Assembly (NCBI GenBank): GCA_021779695.1
Contig: JAJYAE010000184.1
Span: forward strand, 872-8,685
DNA: 7,814 nucleotides
Reading direction: 5' to 3'
DNA from: Acidobacteriota bacterium
Lineage (GTDB): Bacteria > Acidobacteriota > Terriglobia > Terriglobales > Acidobacteriaceae
Shown: one piece after another, positions 1 to 7,186 of the stretch
Layout: every line of letters begins with the position of its first letter
Numbering within the stretch: the first letter of the stretch is position 1
The notes under the pieces: generated by a model
Seen by the model: only the letters and a program-made list of their open reading frames with translations
The model's database searches: none
What the model was told of the DNA's origin: nothing
Translations under genes and position numbers: made by a program

Positions 1-53
1 CTCTGCCGGGCAAATATGCGTACGTGCTGAAGCTGAGCGGCTATGCCGAGTGA
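1..53 (+). CDS. 3' end of an unidentified convergent gene (partial)
   Basis: A plus-strand frame enters from the left edge and ends at a TGA at 51-53. The 16 visible residues are LPGKYAYVLKLSGYAE, encoded mostly with G or C in third positions, as in real genes here. The pattern (P-G-K-Y followed by alternating hydrophobic residues and G-Y) resembles the end of a beta-sandwich domain such as PEGA or carboxypeptidase-regulatory-like, but the fragment is too short to assign. The last codons overlap the hoxW stop tail-to-tail by 13 bp. It could be a chance open stretch. Confidence 0.4.
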   Translation, partial: LPGKYAYVLKLSGYAE

Positions 54-553
54 AGCTGGCCCGGTGTGGGGAGAGCGCTGAGGAGATCCTGCACGGTCGT
101 TTGCAAAAGATCGATGGCGCGCGGCAGCGCGGCCTGCACGGTGCTGCTCAATCCTTCATGCAATCCAAGGGAAGCTGCTCCGACTGTGAACAGAAGCGCG
201 GTGCGTGGCAGCGTTAGGTAGAGATCACGCGCAAGCGAGAGGATCTCTGACGCGCCGGAGTGGTGCGTGTTGAGGCCGTGGGGGGTGGCTGCCGGCCGGA
301 CAGGATGAACCTTGAGCGTGCCGGGTCCACATTCCACGGAGGAGTCGAGAAAGAGGACGGACTGGGCAGCGGCGATGTCGGCCGCCAGTTCGGGAGTCCA
401 TTGCTGACGAGAGATCACGCGGATCCGAGGATCGCTGCGCCAATGCTCTGCGGCCCACTCGGCGAGGCGAGGGCCGATGCCGTCATCCTCGCGGAGTGGG
501 TTGCCGCAGGCGAGGATGAGGCAGGGAATCGGCTGGGCGGACACAGCAGTCAC
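41..553 (-). CDS. hoxW: HoxW, [NiFe]-hydrogenase maturation endopeptidase
   Basis: Predicted cytoplasmic protease of the HyaD/HybD/HoxW family (170 aa, a normal length). Members of this family remove the C-terminal extension of the large subunit once nickel is inserted. The N-terminal GNPLREDDGIGP motif lies at residues 17-28. By alignment with HybD the nickel-sensing ligands should be an acidic residue at D24, D70 in the FLDSS stretch, and a histidine of the H97-H98 pair. The start is GTG at 553-551, overlapping the hoxH stop as GTGA. There is no clear Shine-Dalgarno sequence, so translation probably depends on coupling to hoxH. It directly follows its likely substrate gene, which supports HoxW over a protease for another hydrogenase. 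It is the last gene of the operon, and its 3' end overlaps a convergent gene. Confidence 0.93.
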   Translation of the reverse strand: MTAVSAQPIPCLILACGNPLREDDGIGPRLAEWAAEHWRSDPRIRVISRQQWTPELAADIAAAQSVLFLDSSVECGPGTLKVHPVRPAATPHGLNTHHSGASEILSLARDLYLTLPRTALLFTVGAASLGLHEGLSSTVQAALPRAIDLLQTTVQDLLSALPTPGQLHSA

Positions 554-1974
554 GAGCGGGTCACGGTGTCGAGGACTTCACCCGTGGAAGCCATAAGCGA
601 GATGTGGAGCGGCATCTGGCCGAAGGCGTGCGAGGAGCAGCTGAGGCAAGGGTCGAAGGTGCGGACGACGGCTTCGACGCGATTCAGAATGCCTTCAGTG
701 AATTTGCCGTCCTTGATGTAGTGGCGCGCGGCCTGGAGGACGCCGCGGTTCATTGCGTTGTTGTTTTGCCCGGTTGCGATCACGAGATTGGACCAGGCGA
801 TGAGACCGTTCTCGTCAACTTTGTAATTGTGCATGAGCGTACCGCGCGGGGCCTCTGCAATGCCGGCGCCTTCAAGCCGGTTAACCCCTGCGGTGGCGCG
901 GACGTGCTTGTCGAGGATGAGCGGATCAGTGAGGATCTGCTCGATCTTCTCAATGCCATAAAGAATCTCAACGAGACGCGCGTGATGGTAGTAGAAGGAG
1001 CTTTGCACGGGGCCGTCGGCAAGTTGCTTGAACTCGGCCAGCTCTTTCTCGGCGCGCGGAGTGCCCATCGATTTCACGATATTGAGGCGGGCGAGCGGAC
1101 CGACGCGATAGCTGCCGTCGGGATAGCCGAGCGGTTTGTAGTAAGCGAACTTGGTATAGCTGTAGGGTTCGACGGCTTCCCCGATGACCTCAGTGAATCG
1201 GCGGGCGGTGATGCCTTCCTCGACGGTACTGCCCTTTGCGTCGATGAGCTTCAGCGTGCCGTCAGTGAGTTCGATGGAGTCGTCCTCGTGGACCAGGCTC
1301 AGGAAGAGGGATGGGAAGTTGGCGAAGACGTCGGCTTCACCACGAAAGGACTCAGAGATCTTCTTGTAGGCATCGAGGGCGAGCTGAATGTTGGCGTAGG
1401 CCTCTGGGAGCATGCTCAGGATTTCATCGCGTTTGGCGGGAGCGAGCGGCTCGGTGACGCCGCCTGGCACAACCCAGCCGGGATGAATGCGCTTGTTGCC
1501 GAGCAGTTCAATGATGTGCTGGCCGAAGCGACGCAGGCCGATGCCGGCGCGTCCGAGCTCGGGATAGCTGGCTGCGACGCCGAAGATGTGGCGTTTTGCC
1601 GGGTCGGAGTCGAGGCCAAGTAGCAGGTCGGGCGAGGAGAGATGGAAGAAGCTGAGCGCATGGGACTGGACCATCTGGGCGAGGTTCAGCATGCGGCGGA
1701 GCTGCGCGGCGGCATGAGGAATGCGCACGGACATGATGGCCTCGCAGGCCTTGGCGGAGGCGATGAGATGCGAGACGGGGCAGATGCCGCAGATACGCGC
1801 CATGAGGCTGGGCATCTCGTAAAAGGGACGGCCCTCCGAGAATCGCTCAAAGCCGCGCACCTGGGTGACGTGGAAGTGGGCGTCGGCGACCTGGCCCTGC
1901 TCATTGAGGTGGATGGTGATTTTGCCGTGTCCTTCAAGACGGGTGACGGGATCGATGGTGATGGTCTGGCTCAT
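550..1974 (-). CDS. hoxH: HoxH, [NiFe]-hydrogenase large (catalytic) subunit
   Basis: Catalytic subunit of a bidirectional NAD-linked hydrogenase (474 aa), carrying the Ni-Fe(CN)2CO site for reversible H2 oxidation. The N-terminal ligand motif is [10 protein letters not shown] at residues 60-69 (C62, C65). The C-terminal motif is DPCLSCSSH at 441-449 (C443, C446, H449). Upstream is the conserved TRLEGHGKI stretch at 11-19, whose glutamate is typical of these enzymes. All four cysteine ligands are present, so the site looks intact. After H449 there is a 25-residue tail, the expected substrate of HoxW. The start is ATG at 1974-1972, 3 nt after the hoxY stop, with a GGAG sequence inside the end of hoxY. 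The motif forms and the hoxEFUY neighbours place it in the soluble group 3d class; that class call is inference from context. Confidence 0.97.
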   Translation of the reverse strand: MSQTITIDPVTRLEGHGKITIHLNEQGQVADAHFHVTQVRGFERFSEGRPFYEMPSLMARICGICPVSHLIASAKACEAIMSVRIPHAAAQLRRMLNLAQMVQSHALSFFHLSSPDLLLGLDSDPAKRHIFGVAASYPELGRAGIGLRRFGQHIIELLGNKRIHPGWVVPGGVTEPLAPAKRDEILSMLPEAYANIQLALDAYKKISESFRGEADVFANFPSLFLSLVHEDDSIELTDGTLKLIDAKGSTVEEGITARRFTEVIGEAVEPYSYTKFAYYKPLGYPDGSYRVGPLARLNIVKSMGTPRAEKELAEFKQLADGPVQSSFYYHHARLVEILYGIEKIEQILTDPLILDKHVRATAGVNRLEGAGIAEAPRGTLMHNYKVDENGLIAWSNLVIATGQNNNAMNRGVLQAARHYIKDGKFTEGILNRVEAVVRTFDPCLSCSSHAFGQMPLHISLMASTGEVLDTVTRS

Positions 1975-1977
1975 GGC

Positions 1978-2511
1978 TCAGGCTCCAAAGCGGGTGAGGG
2001 CTGGAACATCCAGCGGGGTGCCGGTGACGAGGGCTGTGAGCGCAGCGTGGAAGGTATCTGCCGAGGGTGGGCATCCGGGCAGAAACACATCCACTTTGAC
2101 GAACTCGTGGATCGGCCGGACGATGGGCAGGAGTTTGGGTACGACGACGCATGGAATCTGAGGCTGGCTCGTGGCGTTTTCGATGAAAGCGCGATCGAGG
2201 ATGGCCCTGGGCCCGATGGGATTGCGCATGGAGGGAACGTTGCCGGCGACGGCGCAATCGCCCATGGCGACGAGGGTTTTGGTGTGGGCGCGAATCTTGT
2301 GAATCTTTCTTTCGTCATCGACGGAGGCGACGGCGCCCTCAACGAGAGCGATGTCGACATGGTCTGGATAGTCCTTGCGATCGACGATGGGACTGTAGAC
2401 GATGTCAACAAGTTCGGCGAGGGCGAGCAGGCGCTCATCCAGGTCGAGAAAAGACATGTGGCAGCCGGAGCATCCGTCGAGCCACACAGTTGCCAGGGAC
2501 AGCTTGCTCAT
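1978..2511 (-). CDS. hoxY: HoxY, [NiFe]-hydrogenase small subunit
   Basis: Small subunit (177 aa) that pairs with HoxH and holds the cluster nearest the [NiFe] site. Four cysteines match the proximal [4Fe-4S] pattern: C14 and C17 in the CSGCHMS motif, C86 in GDCAVAGN, and C147 in PGCPPS. There is no twin-arginine signal peptide and no C-terminal medial or distal cluster domain. This matches short cytoplasmic Hox-type small subunits rather than membrane-bound uptake enzymes. The start is ATG at 2511-2509, overlapping the hoxU stop as ATGA, with GGGAGG in the end of hoxU about 4 nt upstream. Confidence 0.96.
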   Translation of the reverse strand: MSKLSLATVWLDGCSGCHMSFLDLDERLLALAELVDIVYSPIVDRKDYPDHVDIALVEGAVASVDDERKIHKIRAHTKTLVAMGDCAVAGNVPSMRNPIGPRAILDRAFIENATSQPQIPCVVVPKLLPIVRPIHEFVKVDVFLPGCPPSADTFHAALTALVTGTPLDVPALTRFGA

Positions 2512-3221
2512 TTCGCCTCCCGCATCAGGTTGAGATAGGGTAGAAAATCGGGGTACTTGGGATGGGCATCACCGACTTTGCTTTTATCAAAGAGTGCGCC
2601 GGTGGGGCAGACCTGAACGCACTTGCCGCAGCGCGTGCAGCTGGATTCGCCCCATGGATTGTTGAGATCGGAGATGATCATGGAGTTGATGCCGCGGCCC
2701 ATGACGTCCCAGACATGGGCGCCTTCAATCTCCGCGCAGACGCGGACGCAGCGGGTGCAGAGGATGCATCGATTGTGGTCGATGGTGAAGCGCTCATGGG
2801 AGCCATCGACGTGCAGGTCCGGATTGCGATAAGGAAGGCGAACATGGGTCAAGCCCTGCCGCTGGGCGAGAGTTTGTAGTTCGCAATGGCCGTTGGCGAC
2901 GCAGACGGAGCAGATGTGATTGCGCTCGGCGAAAAGGAGCTCGAGGATGGTGCGGCGATGCTTCTGCAGCCGCTCGGTGTTGGTGCTGACCTCCATGCTC
3001 TCGTAAATAGTGGTGACGCAGGCAGGCTGGAGCTTGCTGCTGCCTTTGATCTCCACGAGGCACATGCGGCACGCGCCGACGTCCCCGAGTCCGTCAACAT
3101 GGCAGAGCGTGGGGATTTCGATGCCGTTTTCGCGAGCGACTTCGAGGATGGTTTGACCGCGCAGTGCGCTTACCTCTCTGTCGTCGATGATGAGTGTTTT
3201 GACGTCGCCCGCATCCGTCAT
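2508..3221 (-). CDS. hoxU: HoxU, diaphorase Fe-S relay subunit (NuoG N-terminal-like)
   Basis: Electron-transfer subunit (237 aa) linking the HoxF flavin to the HoxYH module, homologous to the N-terminal part of NuoG. The domains in order are as follows. A plant-type [2Fe-2S] domain has C40, C51, C54 and C68. A NuoG-like His/Cys cluster motif has H102, C104, C107 and C113. Two ferredoxin-type [4Fe-4S] motifs follow: [11 protein letters not shown] from C152 to C162, and [12 protein letters not shown] from C195 to C205. All predicted ligands are present, giving one [2Fe-2S] and three [4Fe-4S] clusters. The start is ATG at 3221-3219, overlapping the hoxF stop as ATGA. A strong GGAGGTGA ribosome binding site lies inside the last hoxF codons. 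Confidence 0.95.
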   Translation of the reverse strand: MTDAGDVKTLIIDDREVSALRGQTILEVARENGIEIPTLCHVDGLGDVGACRMCLVEIKGSSKLQPACVTTIYESMEVSTNTERLQKHRRTILELLFAERNHICSVCVANGHCELQTLAQRQGLTHVRLPYRNPDLHVDGSHERFTIDHNRCILCTRCVRVCAEIEGAHVWDVMGRGINSMIISDLNNPWGESSCTRCGKCVQVCPTGALFDKSKVGDAHPKYPDFLPYLNLMREAK

Positions 3222-4855
3222 GCCGTCACCTCCACTGCGTCAAACTTGCAGACTCCAGCGGGGCATCGTTTCTGCTCGATGTGCTGGATGTACTCGTCTC
3301 GAAAATATTTGAGGGTGCTAAGCACGGGATTGGGAGCTGTCTGACCGAGTCCGCAGAGGCTCGCCTCCTTGACCGTGCTGCAGAGATCTTCAAGGAGGTG
3401 GAGGTCTGCCATGGTGGCGGATCCTTTGCAGATGCGTGTGAGGAGAGTATGCATCTGCGCGGTTCCGGCGCGGCAGGGGATGCACTTTCCGCAGGACTCG
3501 GTCATGCAGAACTCGATGAAGAAGCGGGCAACGTTGACCATGCAGGAGGTGTCGTCCATGACGATCATGCCGCCGGAGCCCATGATGGAGCCGACGGCCA
3601 TGAGCGCGTCATAACTGACACCAAGGTCGAGCATGTCGGCAGGGATGCAACCGCCGGAGGGACCGCCGGTCTGGATGGCTTTGAGCTTGTGACCAGCGGG
3701 GACGCCACCGCCGATGGTCTCGATAATCTCGCGAAGCTTGATGCCCATGGGCACTTCGACGAGTCCGGTGTTGGCGATTTTGCCGCTGAGCGCGAAGACC
3801 TTGGTGCCTTTACTGCGTTCCGAGCCCATGCTGGAAAACCATTTGCCGCCATTGCGCAGGATCGGGGGCACGTTGGCATAGGTTTCCACATTGTTGATGA
3901 GGGTCGGCTTGCCCCAGATACCGCTGACCGCCGGATAAGGCGGGCGTGGCTTTGGCGTGCCACGCCGGCCTTCAATGGAAGCGATCAGCGCGGTTTCTTC
4001 ACCGCAGACGAAGGCGCCGGCACCAAGACGGATCTCGATGTCGAAGCTGAAGGGGGTGTTGCAGATATTGATGCCGAGCAGGCCGCGGCGGCGAGCTTCG
4101 CGCAGCGCCATGGTGAGCCGGGAAACAGCGATCGGATACTCAGCGCGGACATAGATGTAACCTTTGCTGGCTCCCACGGCGTAGGCGGCGATGGCCATGC
4201 CTTCGATGACGCGATGGGGATCGCCTTCCATCACGCTGCGATCCATGAACGCTCCAGGGTCGCCCTCATCGCCGTTGCAGACGACGTATTTGACGTCGCC
4301 GGCAGCCTTGGCCACTGTGCCCCACTTCAAACCGGTTGGGTAGCCGCCGCCGCCGCGTCCGCGCAGGGCGCTCTCAGTAATGCGGTGAACCACGCCGTTG
4401 GGCGTCATCTCCATCAAGACCGACACAAGGGCCTTATAGCCATCGCGCGAGATATAGTCGTCAATCTTTTCCGGATCGATGTATCCCGCATTTTCCAGAA
4501 CGACGCGCATCTGGCTGTCGAAGTGCTCATTCAATTCACACTGCAATTCGGCAATGGGCTCTGCGCCAAGTCTGTCTACAATGGCGGGAGCATGGCCCGC
4601 ATTGGCGTGTCCGTAGAGTGTTTTGTAGGGATCGACGCGGACAAGAGGCCCGTGCGAACAGGGGCCCATGCAACCGGTGCGTCGCACCAGGACTTTTTTG
4701 CCGGATGTCCCGGCGGCATGCGCGAGCGCATCGCGCAGCTTGTCTGAGCCTTGGCTGGCACAAGCGAGGTCCATGCAGACGCTCACTTCGTAATCAAACT
4801 TTGCGTTCTCGCGCCGGACGCTTTCGGCGATCTGTTCCAGTTCCTCGATCGTCAT
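3218..4855 (-). CDS. hoxF: HoxF, NADH-binding diaphorase flavoprotein (NuoF-like)
   Basis: Diaphorase subunit exchanging electrons between NAD(P)H, FMN and the Fe-S chain. I start it at ATG 4855-4853 (545 aa): this gives an ATGA overlap with hoxE and an AAGGTGG site 8 nt upstream. The alternative GTG at 4867 would add four residues but lies within that AAGGTGG. Counting from this ATG, an N-terminal thioredoxin-like [2Fe-2S] domain has C27, C32, C62 and C66. The glycine-rich nucleotide region is [14 protein letters not shown] (165-178), and the FMN-site motif is [11 protein letters not shown] (193-203). The NuoF-type [4Fe-4S] ligands are C455, C458, C461 and C501. The protein ends shortly after a CPAGVC motif (C531, C536), which in longer NuoF/HydB-like proteins leads into a C-terminal ferredoxin domain absent here. 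Cofactor preference, NAD or NADP, cannot be read from the sequence. Confidence 0.96.
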   Translation of the reverse strand: MTIEELEQIAESVRRENAKFDYEVSVCMDLACASQGSDKLRDALAHAAGTSGKKVLVRRTGCMGPCSHGPLVRVDPYKTLYGHANAGHAPAIVDRLGAEPIAELQCELNEHFDSQMRVVLENAGYIDPEKIDDYISRDGYKALVSVLMEMTPNGVVHRITESALRGRGGGGYPTGLKWGTVAKAAGDVKYVVCNGDEGDPGAFMDRSVMEGDPHRVIEGMAIAAYAVGASKGYIYVRAEYPIAVSRLTMALREARRRGLLGINICNTPFSFDIEIRLGAGAFVCGEETALIASIEGRRGTPKPRPPYPAVSGIWGKPTLINNVETYANVPPILRNGGKWFSSMGSERSKGTKVFALSGKIANTGLVEVPMGIKLREIIETIGGGVPAGHKLKAIQTGGPSGGCIPADMLDLGVSYDALMAVGSIMGSGGMIVMDDTSCMVNVARFFIEFCMTESCGKCIPCRAGTAQMHTLLTRICKGSATMADLHLLEDLCSTVKEASLCGLGQTAPNPVLSTLKYFRDEYIQHIEQKRCPAGVCKFDAVEVTA

Positions 4856-5349
4856 TCCACTGTCCACCTTTCCAGCTGCTCGATCAACTGTTCTGGAGTT
4901 CTTTCCCCGGTCACTTCACCATCTGCAAGCATGACGGGTGCGCGGCTGCAGGCTCCCACGCAGCGAGCGGTCATGAGGCTGACCTGCCCATCCGGTGTGG
5001 TATGGCCGGGGACGATGCCGAGCCTTTCTTCCGCAGCGGCAATGAGCCTATCCGCGCCCTTGATGAAGCAGGCGGTGCCGGCGCAGACGGTGAGGGTGTG
5101 CTTGCCGGGAGGCTTAAGGCTGAAGTAGTGGTAGAACGTGGCGACCCCATAAGCCTGGCTCAGCGGCACGCGCAGGGAAAGGGCGACAAAGCGAATGGCA
5201 TCGTCATCGAGGTATCCGAAAGACGACTGGACGGTGTGAAGCGTTTCGATCAAAGCATGGCGGGCAAAGCCATTTTTGCGCATGGTGCCGCTGACGATTT
5301 TCCAGCGCTTATCGTCGCTGGGCAAGGGCGGGGCGGTGTAGGCAGGCAC
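4852..5349 (-). CDS. hoxE: HoxE, diaphorase [2Fe-2S] subunit (NuoE-like)
   Basis: NuoE-like thioredoxin-fold subunit (165 aa), first gene of the hydrogenase operon. Four cysteines match the NuoE [2Fe-2S] pattern: C89 and C94 in the VCAGTAC segment, then C130 and C134 in RCVGAC. The N-terminal half is helical, with the conserved GVATFYHYF stretch at 68-76. A separate hoxE marks the HoxEFUYH architecture known from cyanobacteria and others, as opposed to the fused HoxF of Ralstonia-type enzymes. In known systems HoxE joins the diaphorase module and may touch alternative partners such as ferredoxin; which partner is used here is unknown. The start is GTG at 5349-5347, preceded by GGGAGG with 4 nt spacing. 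The next in-frame ATG (residue 23) would cut into the domain. Confidence 0.95.
   Translation of the reverse strand: MPAYTAPPLPSDDKRWKIVSGTMRKNGFARHALIETLHTVQSSFGYLDDDAIRFVALSLRVPLSQAYGVATFYHYFSLKPPGKHTLTVCAGTACFIKGADRLIAAAEERLGIVPGHTTPDGQVSLMTARCVGACSRAPVMLADGEVTGERTPEQLIEQLERWTVE
4864..4870 (-). promoter_or_regulatory. hoxF ribosome binding site that decides the start
   Basis: AAGGTGG on the minus strand lies inside the last codons of hoxE, with 8 nt between AGGTGG and the ATG at 4855-4853. The in-frame GTG at 4867-4865 is part of this same sequence, so it cannot be served by it. This supports the ATG start. Confidence 0.7.
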
Positions 5350-5353
5350 GGTA

Positions 5354-5359
5354 CCTCCC
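5354..5359 (-). promoter_or_regulatory. hoxE ribosome binding site supporting a GTG start
   Basis: GGGAGG on the minus strand lies 4 nt before the GTG at 5349. It supports that non-ATG start over the ATG 22 codons downstream. Confidence 0.6.
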
Positions 5360-5417
5360 GAAACTTGACGTGGAGTGCAGAGAGATTGTGAAGCCCGATT
5401 GCGCTCTGTGTCTAGAG

Positions 5418-5425
5418 ATTTTGTA
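5418..5425 (-). promoter_or_regulatory. Candidate -10 element of the hox operon promoter
   Basis: The minus strand reads TACAAAAT here. Taking TACAAA (5425-5420) as the -10 hexamer, its first base is 29.5 bp from the centre of the inverted repeat at 5447-5462. That is the spacing expected when an activator sits at -41.5 (class II). No good -35 hexamer stands 17 bp upstream, as is usual for activator-dependent promoters. The implied transcription start is near 5413, giving a leader of about 60 nt. The hexamer match is only four of six, with the usually strong last T missing. Confidence 0.4.
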
Positions 5426-5446
5426 CTTGCTGGACTGTAAATACTC

Positions 5447-5462
5447 CGTGACTGCGGTCACG
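5447..5462 (-). promoter_or_regulatory. CRP/FNR-family operator candidate upstream of hoxE
   Basis: CGTGACTGCGGTCACG is a perfect inverted repeat with 6-bp arms and a 4-bp centre. Read as GTGA-N6-TCAC it matches the core of the CRP-type consensus (TGTGA-N6-TCACA) at four of five bases in each half-site. It is centred at 5454.5, about 105 bp before the hoxE start. It is less like the FNR consensus TTGAT-N4-ATCAA. Binding of a CRP/FNR-family regulator is inference; the exact family member cannot be named. It is unlikely to be a terminator, because no T-run follows the stem on either strand. Confidence 0.55.
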
Positions 5463-5552
5463 AAAAACAGTAAGCGACGACACATGGCCTGGACGGATGG
5501 GAGAAAAACCTGTGAGCCAGCGACGGCAAGGGCTCGAGCGGACCGAGGAAGA

Positions 5553-6377
5553 TCAGCCGAGTGTGGGCAGGTGGCTGGAGATGCCAAAGAGGAAGATGAC
5601 ACCGATGCCGCAGCTATAGATGGCTCCTGTCCATGCGATGGCGTGATAGAGCCGGGGACGATGAGCGCCGGAGCTGAACGCGCCGCCGAGAGAAGCGGTC
5701 ATGAGGGCGTTCATGGCGACGAGGCCGATGGCGAATGCGGCAAGGCCGAGCATGCCACGTGAGGTGCCACCGAGGTTGGCGGTGAGGAAGAAGAGCGCGA
5801 GCTGGCTGGGGGTTTCTGCGCCGATGCCGTGGAGGACGCCGATGAGGAAGACGGACTTTCCGTTGTACATCCACTGGAAGCGTTCGGGGCGCGCGGCAGA
5901 GTGGTTCCAAAGACGGCGGGTGCGCCATGCGAGCCAGAGGATGCCGTTGATGGCGATGGCGAGGCGGCTTTCAATACGGCCATGGGAGTGGCCGTGCGCG
6001 TCCTTGCGCAGGATGCCGGCGGCAACGCCGATGCCGAGGATGATCAGCGTGAGGCCGATGAGGCGCTCGGTCCAGTGATCAAGACCCACGGGAAGGCCCA
6101 TGTGCAACTGGAGGACGGCGATGCCGAGAGCGGCGACGGTGCAGGCGTGACCGATGGCGTAGGTCATGCCGAGACGCAATCCGCTCCACCAGTTGCGCTG
6201 CACGGCAGTGATATCCGAAATGGCGGCGAGGTGGTCGTAGTCGAATCCATGGCGGAGGCCGAGGACAAGGCAGGAGCCGAGCGCAGCGTCGAGTTTCCAG
6301 TCGCCAAGAAGCGGAGTCACGCGCTCAGTATAGAGCAGAAAGGTCGTGTTTGGGGTGTCCGCGCTATGGGTCCGCAT
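5553..6377 (-). CDS. NicO/HupE-like nickel (or cobalt) permease
   Basis: Integral inner-membrane protein of about 274 aa with roughly six hydrophobic helices. The first contains RHGFDYDH (residues 42-49), which fits the HX4DH signature of nickel/cobalt transporters (H43, D48, H49). A second conserved histidine lies in the GHACTV stretch (H77). A His-rich cytoplasmic-type loop, HGHSH at 128-132, follows the third helix, and HGIGAETPSQ opens the fourth at about 183. Nickel supply for the HoxH active site is the natural reading from context, but substrate and direction are not proven; exporters such as RcnA share the fold. The start is uncertain: ATG 6377 overlaps the upstream gene by 14 bp but lacks a clear ribosome site, and GTG 6320 would give 255 aa. 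The frame is open further upstream, but that part is antisense-like noise overlapping the neighbouring gene. Confidence 0.82.
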   Translation of the reverse strand: MRTHSADTPNTTFLLYTERVTPLLGDWKLDAALGSCLVLGLRHGFDYDHLAAISDITAVQRNWWSGLRLGMTYAIGHACTVAALGIAVLQLHMGLPVGLDHWTERLIGLTLIILGIGVAAGILRKDAHGHSHGRIESRLAIAINGILWLAWRTRRLWNHSAARPERFQWMYNGKSVFLIGVLHGIGAETPSQLALFFLTANLGGTSRGMLGLAAFAIGLVAMNALMTASLGGAFSSGAHRPRLYHAIAWTGAIYSCGIGVIFLFGISSHLPTLG

Positions 6378-7080
6378 GCCGGATGGGGGCGGGCATGAGC
6401 TGGACCTGGTAATCGCCGTAGTCAATGGAGACGACAGTGCGGCCGAAGAGATTGCTATTCGATTCCGCGTGGGCGCGAATGGCCATGGGGACGCCCTGGA
6501 TGTCAGTATATTGGCGCGACATGTGTGTTGAACCGGACCAGATGGAAGGGTTCCTGGAAGCGACACCGTTGACCTGGGCGACGGCGAAGGTTTGAGCATC
6601 CACCCAGAGCGTGCCGAGGAGGGTGTTGGGAGCCTTGCGCTTTGGCGTAATGGCAAAGACGTAGCAGGCACGGCCATTGAGAGTCTGCGGGTTGCCGGAT
6701 TTTAAGTGCATGACATAGTTGGTGGTGGTGAACCAGGAGCGTTCGACGTTGCCAGGTAAGTTGATCGTCTTCTCGTTTTCAAGCAAGGGAATGAGCCCGA
6801 ATTTACGAATGAGCACTGACCCGCTTTGCGCCAGGATCTGATAGCTCTTGCCGATGCCTTTGCGGTATGTGACCTTCACTGTCATTTGCGCAGCGGGCTG
6901 CTTGAGATCGGAACCGCGAAAGACCTGGTAGTGTTCGACGTCTGTAAAGGAAAGCACGCGGGCGACGCGAGCCTGAACCGATTGGTCGATGCCGCGGAGG
7001 ATGGCTTGTTCCGTGGGGAACTGGGCAGGACAGGCCAGCGATGCGGTCCAGAGGACGGCTGCAAGAAAGACCCGACGCAT
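6364..7080 (-). CDS. Exported LolA-like (outer-membrane lipoprotein-sorting-like) protein, function unknown
   Basis: A 238-aa protein with an apparent signal peptide: MRR, then a hydrophobic core to residue 16, and probable signal peptidase I cleavage after CPA at 17-19. The cysteine at 17 does not sit in a proper lipobox, so a lipoprotein is unlikely. The rest is rich in predicted beta strands, including a GTLWVDAQTFAVAQVNG segment. That alternation resembles the LolA/LppX-type half-barrel fold that binds lipid or other hydrophobic ligands. No catalytic motif is seen. The fold call is by general resemblance only. I chose ATG 7080 because it begins the signal peptide; AGGAGG lies 12 nt upstream, which is rather long. 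The frame continues open to 7215 but without signal-peptide character. Its 3' end overlaps the permease start by 14 bp, suggesting co-translation. Confidence 0.7.
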   Translation of the reverse strand: MRRVFLAAVLWTASLACPAQFPTEQAILRGIDQSVQARVARVLSFTDVEHYQVFRGSDLKQPAAQMTVKVTYRKGIGKSYQILAQSGSVLIRKFGLIPLLENEKTINLPGNVERSWFTTTNYVMHLKSGNPQTLNGRACYVFAITPKRKAPNTLLGTLWVDAQTFAVAQVNGVASRNPSIWSGSTHMSRQYTDIQGVPMAIRAHAESNSNLFGRTVVSIDYGDYQVQLMPAPIRHADP

Positions 7081-7186
7081 CGAGAGGGACGTCCTCCTGA
7101 CGGGAGTGCAAAGGATGTTGCCCGGGCCGGGAGATGCGAAGAGCCGGGCCGCGCGAGGCGGCAGTCGAGAGCCTTGCACATCTCCT

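Larger units (their letters stand above)
5350..5552 (-). other. Intergenic region between the permease gene and hoxE
   Basis: This 203-bp stretch is the only sizeable gap inside the minus-strand gene series. It holds the inverted repeat and -10-like element described separately, and a 10-bp near-direct repeat (CAAAATCTCT at 5423-5414 and CACAATCTCT at 5390-5381, 9 of 10 bases equal). A weak stem (5531-5535 with 5514-5518, 12-nt loop) is followed after 5 nt by a T5 run on the minus strand at 5508-5504. It could act as a poor terminator for the permease gene. I see no coding potential or RNA gene. Confidence 0.6.

Noticed and set aside
604..2538. Plus-strand open frames of 339 and 298 codons opposite hoxH and hoxY
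   Set aside because: They are antisense shadows of well-identified subunits, with no domain, no ribosome site and no conserved motif.
3281..4747. Long plus-strand open frame (488 codons) opposite hoxF
   Set aside because: It is exactly antisense to a gene with complete NuoF motifs. Its protein is full of Gly, Ala, Asp and His with no recognisable domain, as expected from the complement of GC-rich codons.
5447..5470. The inverted repeat before hoxE as a rho-independent terminator
   Set aside because: The stem is followed by A residues on the plus strand, and on the minus strand the T-run comes before, not after, the stem. Neither order makes a terminator.
5504..5535. Terminator for the permease gene (weak stem then T5)
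   Set aside because: The stem is only 5 bp with a 12-nt loop and is separated from the T-run by 5 nt. It is too weak to list as a feature.
7120..7150. GC-rich repeat (CCGGGCCG twice) in the hypF divergent region as a regulatory hairpin
   Set aside because: The possible stem is 6 bp with an 18-nt loop, and such CG-rich repeats are common by chance in a GC-rich genome.
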